NCBI GenBank assembly: GCA_947493945.1
Contig: CANLSR010000003.1
Location: 186,001-250,000 of the forward strand
Direction: 5' to 3'
DNA length: 64,000 nt
Source: an uncultured bacterium
GTDB lineage: Bacteria; Bacteroidota; Rhodothermia; Rhodothermales; Rubricoccaceae
The translations under genes and the position numbers were made by a program. Of the stretch, positions 42,407 through 52,025 are shown piece by piece. The notes below the pieces were generated by a model that saw only the letters and a program-made list of their open reading frames with translations, searched no databases and was not told the DNA's origin. Within the stretch, counting starts at the first letter, position 1, and each line of letters starts with the position of its first letter.

Positions 42407-43228
42407 ATGGAGACCACGCCCGACATCGATCCGAGCCTCGGCGCCCGCGTCCGCGCCGGGTTCGCGCCGCTGTGGCGGGTCCCGGCCGGGCTGCTGGAGG
42501 GGTTCGGGGCGTACTGCCTCCTGCTGGCGGGCGCCTTCAACCTGCCGCGCGACCTCAGCCCCCGGCTCTACGCCCGCAACCTGGCCGAGCAGATGGTCCA
42601 GGTCGGCATCGACTCGATCCCCATCGTGTCGCTGGCGACGGCGTTCAGCGGCGGCGTGGTGGTGGTCCAGGCGATCTACCAGCTCGAGAACCCGCTCCTG
42701 CCCGTCACCATCGTGGGCACCTTCGCCGAGCAGTCGATCCTGCTGGAGCTGGGCACGCTCGTGACGGCGTTCGTGCTGTGCGGCCGCGTCGGCGCCCGGA
42801 TCGCGGCCGAGCTGGGCACGATGCGCGTCAAAGAGCAGATCGACGCGCTGGAGGCGATGGGCCTCAACTCCCGGAGCTACCTCGTGGTGCCGCGCGTGGT
42901 CGCGGGCGTGCTCATGTTCCCCATGCTCTACGTCGTCGCGGCGTCGGTGGGGATGGCCGTCGGCGGGGTCGTGGCCGAGCTGTCGGGGGCCCTGACGGTC
43001 CAGACGTTCTGGGAGGGCGCGCGGCTCTTTTTCCGCCCCTACGACGTGTTTTTCGGGCTGGTCAAGTCGCTGGTGTTCGGCTTCGTCATCACGTCGATCG
43101 CCTGCTACACCGGCTACCGGGCCGAGGGCGGGGCCGAGGGCGTCGGCCAGGCCACCACGCGCGCGGCCGTGCTGGGCTGCGTCTGGGTGTTGTTCGCCGA
43201 CTACCTCTGCGCCGCCATCCTGCTATGA
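42407..43228 (+). CDS. MlaE-family ABC transporter permease
   Basis: QVGIDSIPIVSLATAFSGGVVVVQAIYQL, LVLCGRVGARIAAELGTMRVKEQIDALEAMGLN. Confidence 0.93.
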   Translation: METTPDIDPSLGARVRAGFAPLWRVPAGLLEGFGAYCLLLAGAFNLPRDLSPRLYARNLAEQMVQVGIDSIPIVSLATAFSGGVVVVQAIYQLENPLLPVTIVGTFAEQSILLELGTLVTAFVLCGRVGARIAAELGTMRVKEQIDALEAMGLNSRSYLVVPRVVAGVLMFPMLYVVAASVGMAVGGVVAELSGALTVQTFWEGARLFFRPYDVFFGLVKSLVFGFVITSIACYTGYRAEGGAEGVGQATTRAAVLGCVWVLFADYLCAAILL

Positions 43229-43403
43229 GGTCCGGGGCTCACGGTTCTAGGTTCGGCCTCCGGTGGGCTTCCGCCAGCCTCGGACGCCCGCGCCACTGGC
43301 GGCGCGCGCGCGGGGCCACTTCCCACACTGGCCTTGCGGTCGCCTCCTTGCGAACCCTGAGCCGTCAGGCCGGCGCAGCCAACCCTGAACCCGGAACCGT
43401 CCA

Positions 43404-44159
43404 GTGATCCAGATCCGCGGCCTGTCCAAGTCGTTCGACGGCGTGCCGGTGCTCCGGGGCGTCGACCTGGACGTGCCCGAGGGCGAGGTGACGTGCATCA
43501 TCGGCCGCTCGGGCTCGGGCAAGAGCGTGCTCCTGCGCCACGTGATCGGGCTCGTGCGGCCCGACGCCGGCCGCGTGGTCATCGACGGCGCCCCGCTCGA
43601 CGAGCTGACCTACTCCGAGCTCCGCCGGGTCCGCCGCCGGTTCGGCGTTCTGTTCCAGGGCGGCGCCCTGTTCGACTCGATGAGCGCGCGCGAGAACGTC
43701 GAGTTCCCGCTCCGCACCTTCACCGACCTCACGCGCGACCAGGTCCGCCAGCGGGCCGACGAGTGCCTGGCGCTGGTGGAGCTCCCCGACGCCGGCGCCA
43801 AGAAGCCGGCCGAGCTCTCGGGCGGCCAGCAAAAGCGCGTGGCGCTGGCGCGGGCCATCGCCGTCGAGCCCAAGTACATCTTGTACGACGAGCCGACCTC
43901 GGGCCTGGACCCCGAGACGTCCAACACCATCGACGAGCTGATCGAGCGGCTGGGCGCGACCATGGGCACTACGTCGGTCGTGGTCACCCACGACATGCAC
44001 TCCGTCCTCTCCATCGCCGACCGCATCGCGTTCGTCCACGACGGCACGATCCCGTGGACGGGCACCGTTGCCGACCTCCACCAGGCCACCGACCCCACGC
44101 TGCTCGCGTTCGTCCGCGCCAACGAGTACAAGATCGGCACGCCGTCTCAAACGGCCTGA
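43404..44159 (+). CDS. MlaF-like ABC transporter ATP-binding protein (GTG start)
   Basis: IGRSGSGKSVLLRHVIGL, ELSGGQQKRVALARAIA, LYDEPTSGLDPETS. Confidence 0.94.
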   Translation: MIQIRGLSKSFDGVPVLRGVDLDVPEGEVTCIIGRSGSGKSVLLRHVIGLVRPDAGRVVIDGAPLDELTYSELRRVRRRFGVLFQGGALFDSMSARENVEFPLRTFTDLTRDQVRQRADECLALVELPDAGAKKPAELSGGQQKRVALARAIAVEPKYILYDEPTSGLDPETSNTIDELIERLGATMGTTSVVVTHDMHSVLSIADRIAFVHDGTIPWTGTVADLHQATDPTLLAFVRANEYKIGTPSQTA

Positions 44160-44204
44160 CGCGTGGCTCCCCGCGAGCGCCGTCACGCACCACGACCCAA
44201 CCCC

Positions 44205-45239
44205 ATGACCAACGAGATCAAGGTCGCCTTGTCCGTCCTGCTGGCGGCCGTCGTCCTCTTTGCCGGCGTCCGGTTCCTGTCGGGCCAGCCGCTGTTCGGC
44301 GGCGGCTACGACGTGGTGGCGGTGTTCGACGACGCGCAGGGCCTGACCTCGGGCGCCATCGTGCGGCTCAACGGCGTCCGCGTGGGCGAGGTGCGCGAGG
44401 TGGACCTCAGCCCCGACGCGCGCCGGGTGCTCGTGACGATGGCCATCAACGGCGACGTCGAGATCCCGCGCGGGTCCACGGTCCAGACGTCGGGGATCTC
44501 GGCGCTGGGCGAGGTCAACGTCGAGATCTCGCCGCCCCAGGGCGCCACGGCCGGGCGGCCGCTGGCCGGCGGCGACACGCTCGTCGCGGTCAGCACGCCG
44601 GACCTGTTCGACCTGATCTCGGGCGAGTCCAACTCGCTCACCGCGCGGGCCGACACGGCGCTCATCGGCGCCGTCAACACGTTCACGACGCTGGACCGGA
44701 TCCTGACCAACTCCGGCGGCGACATCGAGGGCGTGCTGGCGCAGCTCCGGTTCCTGAGCCAGGCCGCGACGACGCTGGTGACCCAGGAGCGGGGCCGGAT
44801 CGACCGGACGCTGGCGTCGCTGGAGGCCGCCGCCGCCAACGCGTCGTCGGTGTCGGACCGCGTCGGCCGCGACGTGCTCGACCTGTCGACGGTCGTCGGC
44901 AACGACGTCGTGGCCACGTCGGGCGTGGTGCGCGGGCTCGCCGAGGCCAACGCGGACTCGGTCACGGCGGCCGTCAACAACCTGTCGTCGGCGCTGCGCC
45001 GGGCCGACGAGCAGCTGGCGGCGCTGACGGTCCTGACCGCCGACCTGGGCACGATCACGACCGACCTTGACTCGACGCTCAACTCGCCCGCCGGCACGCT
45101 GGGCCTGCTGCTCAACGACCCGTCGCTGTACTACAACGCCAACGCGGCCGCGGCGACGCTCCAGCAGATCCTCCAGGACCTCCAGGCCGACCCGAGCCGC
45201 TACCTCAAGGAGCTCGACGGCGTGGTGCGGGTGTTTTGA
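44205..45239 (+). CDS. MlaD/MCE-domain protein
   Basis: YDVVAVFDDAQGLTSGAIVRLNGVRVGEVREVDL...GSTVQTSGISALGEVNVEI after an N-terminal TM. Confidence 0.9.
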   Translation: MTNEIKVALSVLLAAVVLFAGVRFLSGQPLFGGGYDVVAVFDDAQGLTSGAIVRLNGVRVGEVREVDLSPDARRVLVTMAINGDVEIPRGSTVQTSGISALGEVNVEISPPQGATAGRPLAGGDTLVAVSTPDLFDLISGESNSLTARADTALIGAVNTFTTLDRILTNSGGDIEGVLAQLRFLSQAATTLVTQERGRIDRTLASLEAAAANASSVSDRVGRDVLDLSTVVGNDVVATSGVVRGLAEANADSVTAAVNNLSSALRRADEQLAALTVLTADLGTITTDLDSTLNSPAGTLGLLLNDPSLYYNANAAAATLQQILQDLQADPSRYLKELDGVVRVF

Positions 45240-45245
45240 CGCTTG

Positions 45246-45272
45246 CCGCTGGCGGCGCCCGTCCGCCAGCGG
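45246..45272. terminator. CCGCTGGCGG-cgcccgt-CCGCCAGCGG perfect inverted pair
   Basis: 10-bp arms 45246-45255 and 45263-45272 just after the MCE gene stop. Confidence 0.65.
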
Positions 45273-45291
45273 GGCGGTGGGACATGCGGCG

Positions 45292-45340
45292 CCAAAACGC
45301 AGGCGCCCCGCGGGGCGTCTCTACGGGGCTGCGGTTTTGG
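45292..45340. repeat. Nested stem-loop upstream of the HD-domain gene
   Basis: Outer arms CCAAAACGCAG / CTGCGgTTTTGG (one bulge), inner palindrome CGCCCCGCGGGGCG. Confidence 0.6.
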
Positions 45341-45383
45341 GGACCTTTGGCAGCTTAGTCAGCCTCCACCTTTTACGGACACG

Positions 45384-45938
45384 ATGCCTTCCTACGACGA
45401 CGCGCTCGCCCTTTTCTACGAGTGGACCGAGACCGAGAGCCTCCGGCGCCACGGGATCGCCGTCGAGGCGTCGATGGCCGAGCTCGCCCGTCAGCGCGGC
45501 GGCGACGTCGAGGCGTGGCGGATGGCCGGCCTGCTCCACGACCTCGACTACGAGCGGCACCCGACGCCGGACGAGCACCCGGCCGTCGGCGTGGCGGAGC
45601 TGGCGCGGCGGGGCTACCCCGAGGAGATCCGGCAGGCCATCCTGGGCCACGCGCCGTACACCGGCGTCGCGCGCGAGACCGAGATGGCGCGCGCGCTGTT
45701 CGCCGCCGACGAGCTGTCGGGCTTCGTGACCGCCGTCGCGCGGGTCCGCCCCGACGGGCTGGCGGGCCTGACGCCGCGGTCGGTCAAGAAAAAGCTCAAG
45801 GATAAGCGGTTCGCCGCCGCCGTCAGCCGCGACGACATCCGCCAGGGGGCCGACGAGCTGGGCGTGGAGCTGGACGCGCTGGTCCAGACGGTGATCGACG
45901 GGATGGCGCGTGAAGCCTCGCGCCTCGATCTGACGTAG
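45384..45938 (+). CDS. HD-domain hydrolase
   Basis: RRHGIAVEASMAELARQRGGD...WRMAGLLHDLDYERHPTPDEHPAVGVAELARRGY. Confidence 0.82.
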   Translation: MPSYDDALALFYEWTETESLRRHGIAVEASMAELARQRGGDVEAWRMAGLLHDLDYERHPTPDEHPAVGVAELARRGYPEEIRQAILGHAPYTGVARETEMARALFAADELSGFVTAVARVRPDGLAGLTPRSVKKKLKDKRFAAAVSRDDIRQGADELGVELDALVQTVIDGMAREASRLDLT

Positions 45939-45962
45939 GAGCCCCGGCCCTCCCCCCTCCCT

Positions 45963-47447
45963 ATGCCCGACGACCGCCCCCCCGGCCCCCGACGCTACGT
46001 CCCCGTCCCGGGCGTCATCGACCTCGACGCGCTCGACGACCTCGACGGAGAGGCGACCTCTGACGCGGGCGCCCCCGGCCCGGAGGCCCCGGAGCCCGTG
46101 TCGCCGGCTCCCCCAAACCCCGACCCGCTCCCGCCCTCCGACCGCCAGCCGGGCGAGGCGGCGCCGAACGGCCCGCTCCCAGACGAGCCCCCCGAGGCGC
46201 TGGCGGAAGCCGCCGGCGAGACGGCGGGCGAGGAGCGCGCGGCCGGGATTGAGGCCGTGGTCGTGGACGAGACGAGCGGCGACGCGCCGGGGCCGGCGCC
46301 CAAGACGGCGCTGGTGCCGGCGCCCGTCGTGGAGTCGGCGCGAGAAGCGGCGCGGGGGCGCGGGCGGGACCTGGCGCAGCTGGTGCTCCGTTACGGCCGC
46401 CGGCACGTGCCCCAGGCGCCCCGCCGCCCCGCCGAGCCCGACACCGGCCCGCCGCGGATGGTCGGCCGCGTGGGCCAGCTGATCCCCTACCTCCGCGTGA
46501 TCCCGTGGCTGCTGGCGGCCGTGTTCGCGTGGAGCTTCATCTGGGACTTTGACGGCCGGTCGGTCGAGCTGCTCGGCCGGACGCTGGCCCTGGACGGGAT
46601 GCTCAAGCTGCTGTCGGTGAGCGGGCTCATCGGGTTCGGGACCAACTGGCTGGCCATCACGATGCTGTTCCAGCCGCGCGAAAAGCGGGCCATCATCCCC
46701 CAGGGGCTCATCCCGGCCCAGCGCGAGCGCGTGATCTACCGGCTCTCGGAGGCCATCTCCCGCGAGCTCATCAACGCCGACATCATCAAGCAGAGGATCC
46801 AGGAGTCGGGCGTGATCGGGCGCTACCGCGACCTGGCCGTCGGCGTGATCCGGGGCGTGGTCGAGGACCCGGGCTTCCGGGCCGAGCTCAAGGACCTCGC
46901 CGCCGACTACGCCCAAGACGTGCTGGGCTCCGAGGCCGTCCGCCGCGAGGTGGCCCAGCTCGCGGTCCAGAAGGTCGAGGAGCAGGCGGGCCAGGGGCTG
47001 GGCGGCGTCGCGCTCCGGCTCTACCGCACGTTCGCCGAGGACGACTTCCAGCGCCGCGTCGACCGGGCCCTGGACGAGCTGCCCAGCGCCGTGGCGCCGC
47101 TCCTGGACCGGATCGACACGGCGCTCGACGCGGTCCCGGCCAAGGTCGAGGCCCGGGCCGACGAGATCGAGGAGGCGGCCACCAAGGCGGTCCTGTCGTT
47201 CGTGGAGAGCTTCGACATCCGGAGCATGATCCAGGAAAAGGCCCGGGGCTTCGACGAGGCCCAGCTCGAGAACCTCCTCAAGTCCACTTCCAACGAGCAG
47301 CTCAACTACATCAAGTACCTGGGCGCGATCCTGGGCGTGTTCGGCGGGTTCGTGATCTGGCAGCCCGTCGGGGCGCTGGTCGTGTTCGTGTCGGTCGGGC
47401 TGGCGCTGTGGGCGGCCGACGAGGCGCTGGTCCGGGCCCGCCGCTAG
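45963..47447 (+). CDS. DUF445-family membrane protein with low-complexity N-terminal extension
   Basis: GLIGFGTNWLAITMLFQPREKRAIIPQGLIPAQRERVIYRLSEAISRELI...NEQLNYIKYLGAILGVFGG. Confidence 0.85.
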   Translation: MPDDRPPGPRRYVPVPGVIDLDALDDLDGEATSDAGAPGPEAPEPVSPAPPNPDPLPPSDRQPGEAAPNGPLPDEPPEALAEAAGETAGEERAAGIEAVVVDETSGDAPGPAPKTALVPAPVVESAREAARGRGRDLAQLVLRYGRRHVPQAPRRPAEPDTGPPRMVGRVGQLIPYLRVIPWLLAAVFAWSFIWDFDGRSVELLGRTLALDGMLKLLSVSGLIGFGTNWLAITMLFQPREKRAIIPQGLIPAQRERVIYRLSEAISRELINADIIKQRIQESGVIGRYRDLAVGVIRGVVEDPGFRAELKDLAADYAQDVLGSEAVRREVAQLAVQKVEEQAGQGLGGVALRLYRTFAEDDFQRRVDRALDELPSAVAPLLDRIDTALDAVPAKVEARADEIEEAATKAVLSFVESFDIRSMIQEKARGFDEAQLENLLKSTSNEQLNYIKYLGAILGVFGGFVIWQPVGALVVFVSVGLALWAADEALVRARR

Positions 47448-47455
47448 CCCGTGCC

Positions 47456-47482
47456 CCGCTGGCGGAACGCGCCCGCCAGCGG
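47456..47482. terminator. CCGCTGGCGG...CCGCCAGCGG perfect inverted pair at convergent junction
   Basis: 10-bp arms 47456-47465 and 47473-47482 in a 43-bp spacer. Confidence 0.65.
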
Positions 47483-47490
47483 CGGGGGCG

Positions 47491-47751
47491 CTACCGGAGC
47501 GCGCCGCCCAGCCCCAACGCCATCATGACGACGAAGATCAGGACGTAGAACGGGACCGCGATGACGAGCGAGGCCACGAAGTAGTGGCCCAGCACCGCGA
47601 ACGCGCGCTTGAGGAAGCTGTCGCTCAGGAGCATCGTCTGGGGCAGCGGGTCTCGGCCGCCGCCCAGCGTCGTCGTCAGGTCGAGGTCGCGTTCGAGCGC
47701 CTCGACGCGCTGGCGGAGGCGGGCAAGCTCTTGGGCGGTCGCGTCGTCCAT
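47491..47751 (-). CDS. Small protein with C-terminal membrane segment
   Basis: Coiled-coil-like N-terminus LARLRQRVEALERDL and hydrophobic VASLVIAVPFYVLIFVVMMALGLGGAL. Confidence 0.65.
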   Translation of the reverse strand: MDDATAQELARLRQRVEALERDLDLTTTLGGGRDPLPQTMLLSDSFLKRAFAVLGHYFVASLVIAVPFYVLIFVVMMALGLGGALR

Positions 47752-47778
47752 CGTCGTGCGGGAGGTGGAGGCAGGAGG

Positions 47779-49116
47779 TTACCGCGCGCGGGCCGGGAGC
47801 GGCACGAACTGGCCGTCCTGTTTGACCACGCGTCCGTCCTTCATCACGAAGGCCACGTCGAGCATGGCCGACGCGTCCGCCAGCGGGTCGGCCGTGACGG
47901 CCACCAGGTCGGCGGTGTAGCCGGGGCGGAGCGCGCCCAGCGTCTCGCCGCGCCCCAGCAGGTCGGCGGCGTTGACGGTCGCGAACCGGAGCGCGTCCAT
48001 GAACGGCACGCCCACCTCCTCCATGTAGACGAACTCGCTGGCGTTGCGCCCGTGGCGGAACACGCCGGCGTCGGTGCCGAACGCGATCGGCACGCCGGCC
48101 TGCCATGCGCGGCGGAAGGTGTCCTGGATGCGCGGGCCGATCTCGAGCGACTTGCTCGTCACGACGGGCGTGTAGTAGCCCGTGATGCGCGCCGAGTCGG
48201 CGACGGACTTGCCGGCCGTGATCGTGGGCACGAGGTAGACGCCGGCCTCGCGCATCATCGCCATCGTGGCGTCGGACATGTAGGTCCCGTGCTCGATGGA
48301 CGAGACGCCCGCCCGGACGGCGCGCTGCATCCCGTCGTCGCCGTGCGCGTGCGCCGCCACCCTGAGGCCGCGCTCGTTGGCCGTCTCGATGATGGCGCGC
48401 ATCTCGGCTTCGGAAAAGTGGGCGCCCGAGCCGTCGCCCTGGAGCGAGAGCACGCCGCCGGTCGCCGTAAACTTGATCAGGTCCGACCCGCGCCGGATCG
48501 CGATGCGGACGCCGCGCACGGCGGCCTCCGGGCTGTCCACCACGCCCTGCGTCTCGTCCGGCACGCCGACGATGTCCTCGCGGTACGAGTTGGTGGGGTC
48601 GGCGTGGCCGCCCGAGATCGACAGGCTCTTGCCGGCCACGAACATGCGCGGCCCCTCGACGTCGCCGCGGTTGATGGCGTCGCGCAGCGCGTAGTCCGCC
48701 CCCTCGTCCCCGCCCACGTCGCGGACGGTCGTGAAGCCGGCCATCAGCGTCGAGCGCGCGAACGGGACGGCCTGGAGCACGCGGTCGGCCGCGGTCAGGC
48801 GGAAGTCGTCGATGTAGCCGTCCTTGCGGCTCTCGCCGGTCAGGTGCGTGTGGCTGTCGATGAGCCCCGGCATGCACGTCGCGCCCTGGAGGTCGACGAC
48901 GGCGTCGCCGGCCGCGGGCTGGGCGAACCCCGCCTCGACGGCCTCCACGCGCCCGTCGCGCACCACCACGGTCCGCTGGCGCATCGGCTCGGCGGAGGCG
49001 GCCGGGTCGAGCAGCGTCCCGCAGTGGACGAGCGTCCGGCCCGGCGTCTGGGCCGCCGCGCTGGCGGCGAGCACCGCCAGCGCGGCGAGGGCGGGGAGCA
49101 GCGGAGCACGGCGCAT
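47779..49116 (-). CDS. Secreted amidohydrolase
   Basis: CMPGLIDSHTHLTGE, VAAHAHGDDGMQRAVRAGVSSIEHGTYM, IAFGTDAGVFRHG. Confidence 0.92.
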   Translation of the reverse strand: MRRAPLLPALAALAVLAASAAAQTPGRTLVHCGTLLDPAASAEPMRQRTVVVRDGRVEAVEAGFAQPAAGDAVVDLQGATCMPGLIDSHTHLTGESRKDGYIDDFRLTAADRVLQAVPFARSTLMAGFTTVRDVGGDEGADYALRDAINRGDVEGPRMFVAGKSLSISGGHADPTNSYREDIVGVPDETQGVVDSPEAAVRGVRIAIRRGSDLIKFTATGGVLSLQGDGSGAHFSEAEMRAIIETANERGLRVAAHAHGDDGMQRAVRAGVSSIEHGTYMSDATMAMMREAGVYLVPTITAGKSVADSARITGYYTPVVTSKSLEIGPRIQDTFRRAWQAGVPIAFGTDAGVFRHGRNASEFVYMEEVGVPFMDALRFATVNAADLLGRGETLGALRPGYTADLVAVTADPLADASAMLDVAFVMKDGRVVKQDGQFVPLPARAR

Positions 49117-49328
49117 GGCGGTCGGGAGGTGGCGTGTGCCTGAGGATACTCCGCGCGGCGGGGGCTGGGAGCCTATCGCACCACATCGCCGCGCCGAGGG
49201 TGGGGCCGAGCGTCCGACCGGGAAGGAGTCCGCGGCGGAGCATTGACGGAGGAGCGCAGGGTACGCCGTGCCCCGCTCGAAGCAAGAACGCTACCTCTCG
49301 GTCGGCCTGCAGCGGTGAGTTCTGCGGC

Positions 49329-49964
49329 TTAGCGCCGAAGATCGCGTATGAGATTGTAGGCAGTACGTGCCCAGTAACGAGCGTGTGCTCGGAGGGGGGC
49401 CTTCCGGCGACCGTTTACAACGCTCTGTACGTCTACGATGCGGCGTTCCAGCCCCAAGAAATCGCAGAGAGATGGCACGTCGAACCCCTCATTGATGTCA
49501 ATCACCAGCAGGTCCCCCGTCCTGTTCTCGAAATATTTGAGAACACTCTCGTGGTACGAGTTCCAACTGGCCTCAAGTATAGCTCGATTGAATCTAGACG
49601 TTCCATATAACTCTCGATGATAAGCATTTACCCGAGGTCCGTAGTTCCACAGGACCCTCCCCTGCGTCAACATCCACTCCATAGAGCCTAGCCACCCGTT
49701 CACATCTCTAGTCGTCAGTATGAATCGGGCCCCTACGCACCTCTCGTCCAATTCGCGGAAGACGAGCGGGACCGGAGAGTCTGTAAAGGCATCGAACTCG
49801 TCGAGTACGGACCAATCTCTCCCCGAAGGCTTGCCCGCTTGGTCCCGGTCAAAGAGAGGGCCAACAAAATCGGAGACCTCGAAACCCAACTCCCTTAGTA
49901 CTGCCGCCAGTTTAGTTGTCCCTGTCCGAGACAGTCCTAAACCGAACACTTTGCCAGAGCTCAT
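49329..49964 (-). CDS. P-loop sulfotransferase-like protein
   Basis: KVFGLGLSRTGTTKLAAVLRELGF, RFILTTRDVNGWLGSMEW, LLVIDINEGFDVPSLCDFLGLE; markedly lower GC than neighbours. Confidence 0.82.
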   Translation of the reverse strand: MSSGKVFGLGLSRTGTTKLAAVLRELGFEVSDFVGPLFDRDQAGKPSGRDWSVLDEFDAFTDSPVPLVFRELDERCVGARFILTTRDVNGWLGSMEWMLTQGRVLWNYGPRVNAYHRELYGTSRFNRAILEASWNSYHESVLKYFENRTGDLLVIDINEGFDVPSLCDFLGLERRIVDVQSVVNGRRKAPLRAHARYWARTAYNLIRDLRR

Positions 49965-50015
49965 TATGAACGGGGGGAGGTTAACGAAGACAAGGATGAA
50001 TCTAGCTCAGAACCA

Positions 50016-52022
50016 TCAGTTCAGGAGTGCCCAGAATACGCCGAAGCGCAGCACGTGGGGCGCCAGCGGCTCGCCCTGGGTCACGATGGCGCCGTCGTAC
50101 CACCGGCCGCCCAGGACGTGGTCGTAGCGGACGAACAGGGACGCGCGCGCGCTGAACGTGGCCGTCGCCTCCAGGCCCAGGGTGCCGCGCGTGGGCAGCC
50201 CAGCGCCCAGCGGCGTGCCCTCTTGGGGCAGCACCAACACGCCCGTGACCGGCTCCACGAGTCGGCTGCGGAAGGCGCTCCACCCGCGCCCGACGGCGGC
50301 CAGGTCCAGGTCCAGAACCCCGTCGCCCACGCCCTCGGCGCGGACCCCGACCCGGGCGCCGGCCCACGCGCGCGGCAGCGCCGCGTCGACGCGCTGGCGG
50401 AGGCCGTCGGCGGCGTCGGCGACGGCGCGCGTGGTGGCGTCGAGGCGGAGGTAGAGGCCGCGGCGGGCCGTCTCGCGCCAGCTCGCCGTGGCGGCCGCGC
50501 CACCCTGCACCAGCGACGGAAGGATCAGGACCGCCGCCGTGGTGTCGGACGTGGCGGCGACCTCGCGGCCGTTGCGCTCGGCGCTGGCGAACAGCCGCAC
50601 GCCCAGCCGCCAGTCGCCGGCGCCCAGGTCGAGCCCAGCGTCGGCGACGGCCGTCTGGGTCGTGGGCGTCTCGGGCGCCCGGGTGATGCGCGCCAGCCCG
50701 ACCTCCTCCAACCGAGACGGCGCCCGGCCGCCCAGCCGGACGCCCGCCGTCACCGGGCCCAGCCCGGCGCGGACCGAGGCCGACGGCCACACCGCGCCGC
50801 CCACCGCGTGGATGCCCGCGCCCAGCACCACCCCGGCCGGTCCCAGGCGCAGCGAGTCCGTCGCCGTCGCGTGCGCGCCCAGGCGAGAGCCGGCCTCCGC
50901 GAACCCGCCGACGCCCGCGTCGGGCGCCAGGTCGTACACGCCGTCCACGCGGAGCGCCAGCCGGTGGCCGCCGGCGACGACCGGCTGCTCGGCAAAGGCC
51001 GCCAGCCGCGTGCCATGTGCCCGCACCGTGTCCGCGACGCCGGACGAGTAGACCAGCCGCTGGACGGCCACCGACACGCCGGCCTCGGCCGGCACGGCCG
51101 CCAGCGGGAGCCGGGCGCGCGCCCAGCCCTCGGTGCGCAGCGTGCGGCGCGTGGCGCCCGGCTCGCGCGGCGTGGCCGTCGCGAAGTCGAAGACCCCGTC
51201 CAGCGACGGCGTGTCGCTCACCAGCCCGGCCCGGGCGCCCTCGGTCTGGTCCGTGTGGATCACGCCCAGCTCGGCCGCCAGCCCGGGGCGAGTGAGCAGC
51301 AGCCGACCAAGGGCGTCGATGTGGCGGAGCTGGCCGCCGGCCTGGGGCGCGTCGGCCGCCCGGCTGGCGGCGTGGAAGGTGGCCGTCAGCCGGCTGGCGT
51401 CGCTGCCTCCGCCCAGGAACGCCGGCGCGCGGCGCGTCTGGGCGTGCGTGCCCGAGGCGTGGCGGACGCCGTTCTGGAGCCCGGTATAGCGGATCTCGGT
51501 GACGGGCACGCTCACGCGGAAGTCGCGGACGCGGGCGGCCAGCGAGGTCGCACGGCCCCGCATCCCGTCCCCGCGCGCCATCGGCCCAATCGCCGCTAGC
51601 GGCAGGAGGTCCAGGCGCGGGACGCCGGTGAACGGGTCATCGAACGGCCGGCCGTCCAGCGTCAGCCCAGGTGCGCCGGGCGCGAGGCCGTCGAGGGAGA
51701 GGCCGCCGCTGCGGCCGGGCGCGCTCAGCGCGTAGACGAAGGCCGCCGGCGCGCGTCCCGCCCTGTTCACCTGGCCCGCCAGCAGCTCGGCCACGCTCAG
51801 GCTGGCGGTCGTCGCCGGCACGGGCGTGACCGGCGCGCCGGGCGCCGGGCCGAACGGGGCCACGGCCGAGAGTTGAGCCGCGACGGGCGGCGGCGGGGCC
51901 AGCGAGTCGACGGGCGTGGCGAGTACGTCCGTCGACTCCCGCGCGTCCGTCGAGTCGGGCACCTGGGCGCGGGCCGCCGAGGCCAGGCCCACGGCCACGA
52001 GCAGCGCCAGCGCCGCGCGCAC
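50016..52022 (-). CDS. Outer-membrane TonB-receptor-like beta-barrel protein
   Basis: Signal peptide, plug-like ELLAGQVNRAGRAPAAFVYALSAPGRSGGLSLDGLAPGAPGLTLDGRPFDDP, then barrel-like alternation. Confidence 0.6.
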   Translation of the reverse strand: MRAALALLVAVGLASAARAQVPDSTDARESTDVLATPVDSLAPPPPVAAQLSAVAPFGPAPGAPVTPVPATTASLSVAELLAGQVNRAGRAPAAFVYALSAPGRSGGLSLDGLAPGAPGLTLDGRPFDDPFTGVPRLDLLPLAAIGPMARGDGMRGRATSLAARVRDFRVSVPVTEIRYTGLQNGVRHASGTHAQTRRAPAFLGGGSDASRLTATFHAASRAADAPQAGGQLRHIDALGRLLLTRPGLAAELGVIHTDQTEGARAGLVSDTPSLDGVFDFATATPREPGATRRTLRTEGWARARLPLAAVPAEAGVSVAVQRLVYSSGVADTVRAHGTRLAAFAEQPVVAGGHRLALRVDGVYDLAPDAGVGGFAEAGSRLGAHATATDSLRLGPAGVVLGAGIHAVGGAVWPSASVRAGLGPVTAGVRLGGRAPSRLEEVGLARITRAPETPTTQTAVADAGLDLGAGDWRLGVRLFASAERNGREVAATSDTTAAVLILPSLVQGGAAATASWRETARRGLYLRLDATTRAVADAADGLRQRVDAALPRAWAGARVGVRAEGVGDGVLDLDLAAVGRGWSAFRSRLVEPVTGVLVLPQEGTPLGAGLPTRGTLGLEATATFSARASLFVRYDHVLGGRWYDGAIVTQGEPLAPHVLRFGVFWALLN

Positions 52023-52025
52023 GGA

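Noticed and set aside
42407-45239. Considered the MlaE-MlaF-MlaD cluster as a novel import system
   Set aside because: Matches the standard Mla/MCE lipid transport organisation; ordinary.
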